Source: Anaerolineales bacterium
GTDB lineage: Bacteria; Chloroflexota; Anaerolineae; Anaerolineales; Villigracilaceae
Direction: 5' to 3'
NCBI GenBank assembly: GCA_014860745.1
Contig: JACZJC010000024.1
Coordinates: 1 to 62,971 of the forward strand
DNA length: 62,971 nucleotides
Shown: piece by piece, positions 35,308 to 43,711 of the stretch
Layout of the letters: each line of letters begins with the position of its first letter
How positions within the stretch are numbered: the stretch's first letter is position 1
Made by a program: the position numbers and the translations under genes
The notes under the pieces: generated by a model
The model's input: only the letters and a program-made list of their open reading frames with translations
Database searches by the model: none
Told to the model about the DNA's origin: nothing

Positions 35308-36036
35308 TTACTTATCCCCTTCATATAGATAACCGGTCCCGCGCACACTGATGACTTGCTCGGAGAGGGAGGGGAATTGTTCCAGTTTATGGCGCAGGCG
35401 GCTGACGAGCGGGCGGAGTATCTCCGGCGCCTCGCGCTGGGTGGTATCGTACCCCTGCACCAATAAAACCAACTCGCGATGGGAAAACACCTTCCCTTTA
35501 TTTTCCATCAGGATTCGCAGCAGCCGACCTTCGGCGGGTGTGAGATGCTCGACCTTGTTTTTATAACGAATCTGGCGGCGGGAAAGGTCCACAGAGGTGC
35601 CGTCCTTCAGGTTGAAAACCTCCTGCCCGCTGTCTGCATCCAGGATTGAATTATTCAAGCGCGATTTGCTCGAACGTCGTGTAAGGCCCTTCTTTACCGT
35701 GGCCAGGATCTGCGCCGGAGAGGCGGGCTTCAAAAGATAATCATGAATCCTCAACCGCAAAGCCTGAATCGCAGTTTCCGTGGAGCCGTAGGCTGTGAGC
35801 AATATCACCTCGGTTTCGGGTGAAACCTGGTTCACCACCTGCACCACTTCGAGGCCGTCCATGCCGGGCATTTTCAAGTCCACGATCATCAGGTCCACAT
35901 TTTGGGTGCGGACATATTCGACAGCCGCCTGTCCATTCGGCGCAGAGGCCACGGTGTACCCTTCGAGTTTGAGGATGTCGGTGAGGGATTGTCTTGCGAC
36001 GGGTTCATCGTCTACAACCAGAATGTTCGACTTCAT
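35308..36036 (-). CDS. OmpR-family-like response regulator (receiver plus winged helix)
   Basis: A 242-residue protein. The receiver has VVDDEP near the N-terminus, phospho-acceptor Asp in LMIVDLKMPGMDGL, switch Thr in ILLTAYG and Lys in LLKPASP. The C-terminal part (about 150-242) is a winged helix with LTPAEGRLLRILMENKG and the wing VRGTGYLYE typical of OmpR-type DNA-binding regulators. An ATG at 36072 is possible, but the ATG at 36036 is preceded by GGAGG and shares an ATGA overlap with the stop of the upstream kinase gene. It is the transcriptional output of the kinase pair. Target genes are unknown. Confidence 0.9.
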   Translation of the reverse strand: MKSNILVVDDEPVARQSLTDILKLEGYTVASAPNGQAAVEYVRTQNVDLMIVDLKMPGMDGLEVVQVVNQVSPETEVILLTAYGSTETAIQALRLRIHDYLLKPASPAQILATVKKGLTRRSSKSRLNNSILDADSGQEVFNLKDGTSVDLSRRQIRYKNKVEHLTPAEGRLLRILMENKGKVFSHRELVLLVQGYDTTQREAPEILRPLVSRLRHKLEQFPSLSEQVISVRGTGYLYEGDK

Positions 36037-37613
36037 TGTTTTCCTCCGGCAGGTATGAATATGCGGAAACAAGCGCCCGGCCCGCGTTCGGGGAGCAGTT
36101 CCAGAACGCCGCCATGCGCGATAATTATATTGTAACTTACCGTGAGTCCCAAACCGGTCCCCCCATCCTTCGTGCTGAAGAAAGGTTCGAAAATGTTGGT
36201 CTGTTTTTCCTCAGGAATTCCCTTTCCGCTGTCTTGAAACAAGAGTTCAACTCCAGTGCTGGAGGAACGCGCGGTGATGCGTAGTTCCCCGCCTTCGGGC
36301 ATGGCGTCAGCGGCGTTGAGGATGAGGTTGATGAATACCTGCTGGATCTGGCTGCTGACCGCCATAATCGTCGTAAGGTTCGGGGGCAGGTCCACCTTGA
36401 CATTGATTCTTGCTTCGTTGAGCTGCTTCGACATTAAAGTGATAATGTATTGCAGCATTTCGGCCAGGTCCACTTTTTCAAGGGAGCTGGTACCGGGCCG
36501 GTAAAAATCGAGCATGCGGCGCACGGTGAGCATCAGCCTTTCCAGCTCGGTACGGGCGAGGTCGAAATATTCCTTGCGCTTTTCCTCGGGCAGGTCCTCC
36601 CGCCCGGCCAGGTGCAGGCAGTTCTGCACAGCCTGCAAAGGGTTGTTCACTTCATGGGCGATCGATGCGCTGAGCCGTCCCGCCGCCGCCATCTTTTCGG
36701 CTTGCAGCAGAGCTTTTTGCGATTCCTCCACTTTGCGGACGTAATCCAACTGCTCGGCGTATAAACGCGCATTCTCCAAAGCGGCAATGGACTGGCGTGC
36801 CAGAATCTGGAACATCTCCAGGTCCGATTCGCGGAAAGGAGGTTCGTCCGTGGTGCGGGCGGCATACAATACCAGCCGCAGGTTCGGGCGGACGATAGGC
36901 GCGAGAATCACCGCACCAAGCCCGAGCGCGGAAAGATGCGCTTTCAGGGTTAAGTCGCCGGGCCCATTGGCATTGACCAGAATCGGCGTAGAGGATTCCG
37001 CCGCATGGGAGATCAGATCCAAATGTGTTTGGGAGGAAGTAAAGCCACGCGCCGCCAGTATGGAAAAATCTTTCGTTTCCAAATTTTGCTGATAACAACC
37101 CGCCTGCGCACATTGCATATGGCCGCAGATGGCATTGACGATAAGATCGAGCAGGGGTTCCCGGCGCGTTTCAGAAAGCAGGGCTTCGGTGACGGAGAAC
37201 AACGGACGCAGAGCCTGGGTGCGGGCGGCGTCGCGTTTGGTCTGGCTGTCTGCAAGCGCCAACTTGACGGCTTCGATCAACTCGTTTCCCTGGCTGAATG
37301 GTTTAAGCAATAACCCGTCCACTCCCTGCCGCAGGGCACGGATTGCGGTTTCGACCGTGCCATGCCCGGTCATGATCAGCACTGCGGCATCGGGCTGCAA
37401 ACGCTGGGCGTGCTGGATGACCTCGAAGCCGTCCACTTCGGGCATACGGATATCGACAAGCAGCAGGTTGATTCTGTTTTCTTTCAGGTATTCGATGGCC
37501 TTGCGTGGATCGGTCTCGGTGGCCACCTTATACCCGGCGCGGGTCAGCAATCGGCTGCACAACAGGGCAATGCCGGGTTCGTCGTCGACAACAAAGACAA
37601 AAGGATTTTCCAT
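36033..37613 (-). CDS. Receiver-GAF-histidine kinase
   Basis: A 526-residue soluble protein. An N-terminal receiver (1-120) has VVDDEP, phospho-acceptor Asp in LLLVDIRMPEVDGF and Lys in LLKPFS. A GAF domain lies at about 145-280, then HisKA with His in SIAHEVNNPLQAVQN, and HATPase with NLILNAADAMPEGGE, DSGKGIP and GGTGLGLTVSY. The N-terminal receiver suggests it is controlled by another kinase, most likely the GAF kinase encoded just upstream (11 bases away), giving a two-step relay. The stop overlaps the response regulator start by 4 bases. Confidence 0.9.
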   Translation of the reverse strand: MENPFVFVVDDEPGIALLCSRLLTRAGYKVATETDPRKAIEYLKENRINLLLVDIRMPEVDGFEVIQHAQRLQPDAAVLIMTGHGTVETAIRALRQGVDGLLLKPFSQGNELIEAVKLALADSQTKRDAARTQALRPLFSVTEALLSETRREPLLDLIVNAICGHMQCAQAGCYQQNLETKDFSILAARGFTSSQTHLDLISHAAESSTPILVNANGPGDLTLKAHLSALGLGAVILAPIVRPNLRLVLYAARTTDEPPFRESDLEMFQILARQSIAALENARLYAEQLDYVRKVEESQKALLQAEKMAAAGRLSASIAHEVNNPLQAVQNCLHLAGREDLPEEKRKEYFDLARTELERLMLTVRRMLDFYRPGTSSLEKVDLAEMLQYIITLMSKQLNEARINVKVDLPPNLTTIMAVSSQIQQVFINLILNAADAMPEGGELRITARSSSTGVELLFQDSGKGIPEEKQTNIFEPFFSTKDGGTGLGLTVSYNIIIAHGGVLELLPERGPGACFRIFIPAGGKQ

Positions 37614-37624
37614 ATTGATTCCGT

Positions 37625-40222
37625 TTACACCGGCAGCCAGACTTCGAATGTGGAGCCTTGTTCCGGCTGGCTGGAAATTTCGATGGTGCCTCCGTGGTCG
37701 GTAACGATGCCATAGGTGACCGAAAGCCCCAGTCCTGTGCCGCCGCTGTCACCTTTCGTAGTGAAGAACGGCTCGAAGATGCGCGCCTGGTCCTCTCTGG
37801 AAATACCGCTTCCGCTATCCGTTACGCTGAGCACGACCCATTTCCTGCCATCGCGTTTGGAGGGAGCGGTGCCGACCGTTAGGTCGCCGCCGTTCTTCAT
37901 GGACTGCAGGGCATTGTGGATCAAGTTCAATAACACTTGTTTCATCTGATTCGTGTCGATGGAGATCCAGGGCAGTTTTTCGGCCAGCTGAAGCGAAAGG
38001 GTTACATTGTTGGTCTGGATCAGGTGCCGTGTGAGGGCGATCACATCGTTCACCACTTCGTTGATGCCCGCGCTCGTACGCATCCGTTCGCCCTGGCGCG
38101 AGAAATCCAACAGGCGGCGTACCACCCCGCTGGCGCGGCGCGCTTCCTTCAAGACCATTTCCAATTCATTACGATGCGGGGAGTCTTCGGCAAGTTCATC
38201 CAGAACGATCTCGGAAAACCCGGTGACGGTGGTGAGCGGGTTGTTCAACTCGTGCGCGATGCCCGCGGCCATTTCACCGACAGCTGCAAGCTTGGCGGCC
38301 TGGAGCAGCCTATTTTCAGCGGACTGCTGCGCCTCCATGCGGGCGTTCAATTCGATCTCGGCGGTGCGAAGCTGCCGCACCGTCTCTTGTAATTTTTGAT
38401 ATTGATTGGCGCTGGTCACCACCGAAGCGAGGATGCCCGCCAGTGACTCCATGGCGATCAGGTCGTTATATGAAAAGGCGTTCTGCTCCCTGCTTTCCAC
38501 GTCGATGATGCCCAGGATGGTCTCGCCGTCCTTCAAGGCTACACACAACTCGGAGCGCGCCTCCCAGCCCTTGATGGGTTTATACAGGGCATCCTTTTCG
38601 GTATCGTTGACAAGGATACTCTCCCCCGTCCTAGCGACGTGCCCGGTGACCCCATCAATTCGGATGAACTCACGTCCCGCCAGCGCCGTGACGACCGTCT
38701 CGGAATGCGAGCCGCCGATTCCCTGAATGGAAAAGTGTTTCTCGTCGTCGATCAGCAGGATGGCGGCAAGCTCATATTTGAAATATTGCGCAACCAGCTC
38801 GGCAGTGATCGTAGCGACTTCGCTTTTATCGTTCAGGCCGATGACCTGCTGCACCACTTCATGGATCAAGCCCAGGCTGCGCGCGCGGCCTTCCGCCTCT
38901 TCACGCAGGCGCGTGTATTCGATCAACCCCGCCAGGTGGCTGGCGATCACCACCATTAGATGTTCATCGTACTGGCTGAAAGCTTCGGCATGCGTGTTCT
39001 CAATCACCAGCGCCCCGGTGGGCTGGCCGCGATATTTAAGCGGGATGATCAATTGCGAACGCGCCCCCTTGTTGACCTCGAGGAAGCCTTCCTTCGTCGA
39101 ATCGGCAATGCGACGGACCTTCCCCTCCTTGAGCATCGACTGCATGAGGTGTCCCATCAAAGGAACACTGATCACATTCAGTTTACCTTCGAACATGCGA
39201 TAGTCGCGCAGGATGCGCCCATCGCTGGAGCGCAGGAAGAGCGTGATCAATTCGGTGGTAAAGGCGCGCGTCAGCAGGCCGAACATGCGCCGCGCGATCT
39301 GGTCCAGGTTCTGGGCGGAGGAAACGGTCAATACGAAATCATTGAGCAGGCCGAGGCGGCGGAGATGAGCCGCCATTTCTGAAAAGGTGATCACCACATC
39401 CACCGACTGCGGCACGCGCATTGCCAGTTCGCGCAGTTGTCCGCGCTCGGTCATGGTAAGTTCTTTCTGCCGCCAAAGCGTAATTACACCGATCAAACGC
39501 TGGCCGATCACCAGGGGCAGGCAAGTCCAAACAGTAGTATTGGATTTCAACGTACCGAAGGGCAGATTTTCCCAATTGGGCTGGCCGCGGGTTACAAGCA
39601 CATCGGCCAGGGATCGGTTCACACGACGGAGGACAGGGTTCTCGTCGATGGGCAGGGACACACCCCTGGCTTTTGGTGTATTCCATTCCGCTTGAATCTC
39701 GAGCAAGTCGCCGCGCCGAATAGCCAGCCAGGCACCCTGGCACGGCACGGATTGTACGAATGCGCCCAGCACTTTTTCGAGAGCCAGCGGCAGGTCGAAA
39801 GCCAGGCCGGATTGCAAATCCGGCAGGAACGGCTGGCTCGGGGAAGTGGACCGCCCCGAGAGCAGGGATGCGGTCAGCTTCCAAATGCGCTGGGCATCTA
39901 CAGATTGGTCATCCGCCCCGATGATGATGCTCTGGGAGGTGCCGCTGATGGGAAAGGCATAGATCCGCGTTGTATTTAATTTGCTTTCTTCGGGAGTGGA
40001 CGTGTAACGGGAGTAGCCCCCGCTCAACGCACCGCACAACCATGCATCCACCACTGGGGTGGCCATGATGTTCATCAATTCGTTTTGTGCCGACTTGCCC
40101 AGCCGGTGCACGGAGCGAAGCAGCCAGGCTCCCCCCACCCGCTCAGCCAGAACCGCCCAGACCGCGCCTGAAAGCTGCGCCGCATCCTTGAGTTGAGTTT
40201 CGATGCCGTTTTCGATTTGCAT
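37625..40222 (-). CDS. Multi-GAF soluble histidine kinase
   Basis: An 865-residue protein without membrane helices. About three GAF or GAF-like domains fill residues 130-600; the most typical is the third (GRSEFIRIDGVTGHVARTGE-like region and ARSELCVALKDGETILGIID). HisKA carries His in AAGIAHELNNPLTTVTGFSE, and HATPase carries NLIHNALQSMKNGGD, DSGSGISREDQ and GGTGLGLSVTYGI. It heads a three-gene operon with a receiver kinase and a winged-helix regulator. ATTATA at 40237-40242, read on the minus strand, gives a perfect TATAAT -10 box 14 bases before the ATG, so the leader is very short. Confidence 0.9.
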   Translation of the reverse strand: MQIENGIETQLKDAAQLSGAVWAVLAERVGGAWLLRSVHRLGKSAQNELMNIMATPVVDAWLCGALSGGYSRYTSTPEESKLNTTRIYAFPISGTSQSIIIGADDQSVDAQRIWKLTASLLSGRSTSPSQPFLPDLQSGLAFDLPLALEKVLGAFVQSVPCQGAWLAIRRGDLLEIQAEWNTPKARGVSLPIDENPVLRRVNRSLADVLVTRGQPNWENLPFGTLKSNTTVWTCLPLVIGQRLIGVITLWRQKELTMTERGQLRELAMRVPQSVDVVITFSEMAAHLRRLGLLNDFVLTVSSAQNLDQIARRMFGLLTRAFTTELITLFLRSSDGRILRDYRMFEGKLNVISVPLMGHLMQSMLKEGKVRRIADSTKEGFLEVNKGARSQLIIPLKYRGQPTGALVIENTHAEAFSQYDEHLMVVIASHLAGLIEYTRLREEAEGRARSLGLIHEVVQQVIGLNDKSEVATITAELVAQYFKYELAAILLIDDEKHFSIQGIGGSHSETVVTALAGREFIRIDGVTGHVARTGESILVNDTEKDALYKPIKGWEARSELCVALKDGETILGIIDVESREQNAFSYNDLIAMESLAGILASVVTSANQYQKLQETVRQLRTAEIELNARMEAQQSAENRLLQAAKLAAVGEMAAGIAHELNNPLTTVTGFSEIVLDELAEDSPHRNELEMVLKEARRASGVVRRLLDFSRQGERMRTSAGINEVVNDVIALTRHLIQTNNVTLSLQLAEKLPWISIDTNQMKQVLLNLIHNALQSMKNGGDLTVGTAPSKRDGRKWVVLSVTDSGSGISREDQARIFEPFFTTKGDSGGTGLGLSVTYGIVTDHGGTIEISSQPEQGSTFEVWLPV

Positions 40223-40236
40223 GGCTTGTCCGTCGA

Positions 40237-40242
40237 ATTATA
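40237..40242 (-). promoter_or_regulatory. -10 box of the kinase-kinase-regulator operon
   Basis: A perfect TATAAT on the minus strand. The predicted start site is about 8 bases before the ATG at 40222. No good -35 is visible. Confidence 0.5.
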
Positions 40243-40484
40243 ACCCGGCGCCTGCGGCGTACCGCATTGGATGCGTTTTTAGCGTTCCTGACGGTCAAGG
40301 AGTTTTATCGCCGCGCCTTAACGGTCACGATAAAATTCGAGCGGTCTTAATAAAATAGGCGGGTTATAAGCCCCCACCCTGCTCTTTAGAACAATGTGAC
40401 CAATGCATAGATCCCCGCAAGGACTGTGCCCCCGCACGAAGTCCCCGAGGGCAGCGAGTGGGAGCGCGTGATCCTTCGCATGAA
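40243..40484. other. Intergenic region with no gene recognised
   Basis: About 240 bases between the kinase operon promoter and the end of the next minus-strand gene. It contains short GC-rich inverted segments (around 40425-40470) and no convincing reading frame. I see no RNA gene. Confidence 0.4.
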
Positions 40485-41111
40485 CTATTTAAGAAAGCTG
40501 ACTCCAAAAATGGTAATGATATGTTGACCACTGACAAAATCCCTGTCAGAATTAAAACCAACATCCTTCAACGCGTTGAAATCTACGTTTTTGAAAATAT
40601 TCAAGTCGAATCGAAATGGTGTCGCTTCGGTTCCCTTACTCACAACGCGGACATAGTCTCCGTTACCGCCAATATCCTTCACATAAAAGTCGATTGGAAT
40701 GTTCCCTTCGGAAAACTGGATGTTAAATGCAATGGCTGAGTAATCGGTAACATCCTGACCTTTATCAAATTGAAAGGCTATTCCCGCATATCCTTCCTGA
40801 TCCGATGGAATGGTGTAATTTAATAAATAATGTGGATTTATTCCACTCCCGTCAAAGATGATATCCAATTTGGCAAAACCGCCGAGATCTTCCGAGTTGC
40901 CATAATACGAAAAAACTCGTTGCGGAATTTGCTCGATTGCCAGTGAAGCAGCTTCAGGAAGTGGTGTAGATTGGATACCAGCTTCAGGCTTTCTCAGAAA
41001 TTGCCAATACCCTAATATTAAGTTGCCAATAAGACTTGTTACGGCAACAATAATTGTCCCCGCTACTGTTATTTTTGCTATCGTGACAGTGTTTTGCGTT
41101 CTTTTAGCCAT
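40485..41111 (-). CDS. Membrane-anchored protein with a beta-rich C-terminal domain, unknown function
   Basis: A 208-residue protein. One membrane helix lies at about 12-34 (a signal anchor), followed by a short Pro/Glu linker and a domain of about 140 residues rich in beta-strand patterns (YAGIAFQFDKGQDVTDYSAI, GNGDYVRVVSKG, FRFDLNIF). The pattern, with a modelled sugar-binding-like jelly roll (CBM11-like), is suggestive but not certain. It is the last gene of the minus-strand island; lower-GC coding than its neighbours on the left. Confidence 0.65.
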   Translation of the reverse strand: MAKRTQNTVTIAKITVAGTIIVAVTSLIGNLILGYWQFLRKPEAGIQSTPLPEAASLAIEQIPQRVFSYYGNSEDLGGFAKLDIIFDGSGINPHYLLNYTIPSDQEGYAGIAFQFDKGQDVTDYSAIAFNIQFSEGNIPIDFYVKDIGGNGDYVRVVSKGTEATPFRFDLNIFKNVDFNALKDVGFNSDRDFVSGQHIITIFGVSFLK

Positions 41112-41219
41112 CTATCACATCTCCTTGCATTTTATAGACGCCCTGCCGCAGCGCGGGATATCATCCCCTTGCGGGGTACCTTCCCCGAGGGGCGTGCCGC
41201 GCCTGGACGATGTTAAGGC

Positions 41220-41519
41220 TCATGACTGGCTTGTACCAACTACGCCAATTATAAAAACAAAATACGCCATGAAACAACAAATTGCTACAACCCCCAAACC
41301 AATTTGAATCCATCCCATCACAATACCCGCTGTTGCCATGCCATCGCCCGAGGCTCTGGGCGGAATCGAACGGGTATCTTTTCGAGCAGCATAGCCCGCC
41401 CAGATGGCAACAATGCTCCCAATGATCGGGAAACCTGCAAATCCCAATATCCCCGCGATTAGACTGATCGTAGCCAGGGTGCTCGTGGGTAAAATAGTGT
41501 AATTCTGCTGATTCATTTG
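41220..41519 (-). CDS. DUF4190-like small membrane protein
   Basis: A 99-residue protein with two to three membrane helices: SLIAGILGFAGFPIIGSIVAI and a second helix near the C-terminus. The order helix, GYAARKDTR, glycine-rich turn, helix matches the DUF4190 family, which has no assigned function. The frame is open from 41561, but the ATG at 41519 has an AAGGTG ribosome-binding site 7 bases upstream and gives MNQQNYTILPT. Confidence 0.7.
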   Translation of the reverse strand, partial: QMNQQNYTILPTSTLATISLIAGILGFAGFPIIGSIVAIWAGYAARKDTRSIPPRASGDGMATAGIVMGWIQIGLGVVAICCFMAYFVFIIGVVGTSQS

Positions 41520-41609
41520 TTCACCTTTTTTTATTTTTGATTCTTTCAAATCATAACTCATTTATGGAAACCTTATCTAAAACGCTCGCCATCAACACGG
41601 ACAACAACC

Positions 41610-41861
41610 TCACCCTTTCACAAACCGCACCCACTCCTCCCGCAAGTGTACCTTGTCCACGCGCCAGCCTGCCTTCGCCCATGCCCGTGCGTTGACATGG
41701 TTGCCCTCCGTCTCGTGTTCCCACCACGACATTTCATTGGCAGAAGCAGGTAATTTGCTTTTGATGATGGTTTCGATGCGTTCAAAACTCAAAGTGACCT
41801 CTCGCTCGGCGGACGAGAGAGCACGTAAAAAGTTTTCGAGCGGAGTGTATTTGCTAAGCAT
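41610..41861 (-). CDS. Small protein of the DUF7662-like type
   Basis: An 83-residue protein. The core reads YTPLENFL, then VTLSFERIETII, LPASANEMSWWEHE and AWAKAGWRVDKVHL, a pattern I know from many small bacterial proteins near restriction systems and called DUF7662; function unknown. The start at 41861 (MLSKYTPL) is supported by AAGGAA upstream, and the longer frame to 41957 is not needed. Confidence 0.7.
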   Translation of the reverse strand: MLSKYTPLENFLRALSSAEREVTLSFERIETIIKSKLPASANEMSWWEHETEGNHVNARAWAKAGWRVDKVHLREEWVRFVKG

Positions 41862-41894
41862 ACATGCTTTCCTTTCAAAACCAAACCCCTCCAA

Positions 41895-41919
41895 CCTCCC
41901 CAAATGGGGAGGCTTTTTA
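41895..41919. repeat. GC-rich hairpin between small genes
   Basis: CCTCCCC (41895-41901) and GGGGAGG (41906-41912) pair around AAAT and are followed on the plus strand by CTTTTTA. It looks like a terminator in the plus orientation, although all surrounding genes are on the minus strand, where it precedes the DUF7662-like gene. Confidence 0.4.
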
Positions 41920-41978
41920 CTCCATTCACTGTATGCAAACCACAAAACTAATCGCATAGTAAACTCCCAAACGCTTTC

Positions 41979-42839
41979 TCAGTCTTGATGTGAATTTTGT
42001 TCTCCCAGTTGTATTGCCTCAATAATTAAATCTTTGTTTTCATCAAACTCTTTTTCTGTTATTGAGATGTTTACTATTTCGGGGTTACGATGCTGATTAC
42101 ATTCAACTTCAGTGCCCTCGAATTTTTTTATTATTAATTCCCTGTCCTCCCCAATTCTTAATTCAAAGAATAGATACGGATTTTTTCGTGGGTGACACCA
42201 CATGAAATTTCTGCCGGTTGTTCCAATCGCAATATGTCCTCTGTTGTAGGTAATTCTCGGCTCTGATATTGCTTTTACAGCACTAGTCAAGATATCCAAT
42301 ATCTTCATGGATTTGACATTAGCCCTTTTATCCCAGTAATTTCTATCTACAACATCCTGCCCGCCCTGATCTTCATCTTCACTAGTTTCCACCAGATCCA
42401 GCACTTTTACGAAGTTGAGGAAAAGATTATTCTCATATGTAAACGCATTCAATTGAATTGCAATGATTGGAATTGCTTTGTTCATCAAACTGATTACATT
42501 GAAGAATCTATTTGTGATATCTTCCGCTACTACGACAGCCCTATGGGTAAGGGAAGGATATTTCCTTCTTTCAACATCCCAGTATTCAATCGTTCTGATA
42601 ATATGACTTTCATTCAGAGTTCCCAGCATGATTTCAGTCTCATAACGAATTGTGTCGTCTTCCGGGTCGGCCAGGACAAAGTCCACTCTTCCCTTTGTTG
42701 TTTGTATTTTTTCGCGCCTGTAAACACTCAGTTCTCCCAAACCTAGGATGGCAGGATCGTCATTTATGAGATCTTGAAGCCACTTTTCGTCCTTGCCAAC
42801 TTCTCTTAATTTGACAGGTTGTGCTTTTTTGTATTCCAT
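41979..42839 (-). CDS. PD-(D/E)XK-like protein (putative nuclease) of the restriction island
   Basis: A 286-residue protein. The N-terminal half contains GRVDFVLADPEDDTIRYETE, where Asp and the spaced Glu residues resemble a PD-(D/E)XK active site, followed by SHIIRTIEYWDVERRKYP and AVVVAEDITNRFFNVISL, segments I recognise from a widespread family of uncharacterised nuclease-like proteins. The usual lysine is replaced by Glu-Ile, so activity is uncertain. The start at 42839 has AGGAG 8 bases upstream and is preferred to 42878. It follows an unknown gene by 28 bases and is in the same operon as hsdS. Confidence 0.65.
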   Translation of the reverse strand: MEYKKAQPVKLREVGKDEKWLQDLINDDPAILGLGELSVYRREKIQTTKGRVDFVLADPEDDTIRYETEIMLGTLNESHIIRTIEYWDVERRKYPSLTHRAVVVAEDITNRFFNVISLMNKAIPIIAIQLNAFTYENNLFLNFVKVLDLVETSEDEDQGGQDVVDRNYWDKRANVKSMKILDILTSAVKAISEPRITYNRGHIAIGTTGRNFMWCHPRKNPYLFFELRIGEDRELIIKKFEGTEVECNQHRNPEIVNISITEKEFDENKDLIIEAIQLGEQNSHQD

Positions 42840-42867
42840 GCCAGATTCTCCTTTACTTTTGAACTTC

Positions 42868-43494
42868 TTAGAACCCAAGCCGCCCCATCGCTAAGTCTAG
42901 CGCAATTTTTTGCGCAGCTGCTTTTACAAACCCGATGATAAAATCTGAAAAAGCCCCCACGACATCAAAGCCTTTTTCGTTCATCTGACTTTCCATTGCT
43001 TTAAATCCATCATGGAAGTCTTTTGCTATTCCTTTGTTATACAATTCGCCCAATACCGCTTCAAGGAATTTTGTGTCTATTTTGATCAATTCTGTGTTGA
43101 ACGAAGTGTCTGCAAACATCCCCTTTGCTTTCAACTGACCCTGTAAGGCATGACGAATATAGCTGTCTTCAATTGCAAAAACAATTTTGCCCGTTTCGAT
43201 TGCATATTGTGCTTTTGAAAGAATGTAGAAGAATTCCCGCTTTACATAATCAGCATCGGGCGGATATTTCAGTCTGGCTTCGTAGCGCAAACTTTTGACC
43301 TTCGACTCCGTCGCCTGGAGCAAAATACTGAGTTCCTGATTACTTTTTGCGGCAAGGTCGCCGTATTTCATCAGAAGGTTCATGATGAGGATATCAATTT
43401 CCCTTTTGTTCTTTGCGCCTAACCCATCCGAAAGATATTCGTCCAAAAATTCCTTTACGAAACCTTTTGTATCCTTGATCGATTTGATGTCCAT
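42868..43494 (-). CDS. Unknown soluble helical protein, 208 aa
   Basis: I do not recognise this protein. It is mostly helical, with a middle segment YVKREFFYILSKAQYAIETG and an Ala-rich amphipathic C-terminus (VKAAAQKIALDLAMG) that could associate with a membrane or partner. An AGGAGG ribosome-binding site precedes the ATG. It sits between the hsdS remnant and the PD-(D/E)XK-like gene. It may form a pair with the latter. Confidence 0.65.
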   Translation of the reverse strand: MDIKSIKDTKGFVKEFLDEYLSDGLGAKNKREIDILIMNLLMKYGDLAAKSNQELSILLQATESKVKSLRYEARLKYPPDADYVKREFFYILSKAQYAIETGKIVFAIEDSYIRHALQGQLKAKGMFADTSFNTELIKIDTKFLEAVLGELYNKGIAKDFHDGFKAMESQMNEKGFDVVGAFSDFIIGFVKAAAQKIALDLAMGRLGF

Positions 43495-43507
43495 TGTTCC
43501 TCCTGAT

Positions 43508-43711
43508 TTATTCTATACGATTTTCCTTTACCTGCCTAATTCTCTCCGCCGTCCCCGCCGCGGACTCATCCCCCGCATCCTGCCCTGCCAACTCCACTGC
43601 GGACTTGTCCTTCGCCAGCAGGGACGGGGTCAGCCGCTCAACATGCTCGGACGCGGACGTGTAGCGGGCTTCCCATTCGTTGATTTGTGACTTATTCGTG
43701 GATGGTCTCAT
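43508..43711 (-). pseudogene. HsdS C-terminal remnant
   Basis: A 67-codon frame. Its middle (EARYTSASEHVERLTPSLLAK) is nearly identical to the end of the intact HsdS, and its end (AGQDAGDESAAGTAERIRQ) resembles the normal C-terminus of HsdS proteins that the intact gene lacks. At DNA level, 43609-43672 and 45473-45536 match at 61 of 64 bases. It begins in an ATGA overlap with the TPR gene stop, so it may still be translated. Confidence 0.75.
43609..43672. repeat. Direct repeat, hsdS-end copy 1
   Basis: 64 bases differing at three positions from 45473-45536. The two copies bracket the TPR gene, suggesting that this gene entered the hsdS end by a duplication or recombination event. Confidence 0.9.

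Noticed and set aside
41120-41215. GC-rich inverted segments, considered as a small RNA or terminator
   Set aside because: Short stems can be drawn, but there is no T tract or consistent fold.
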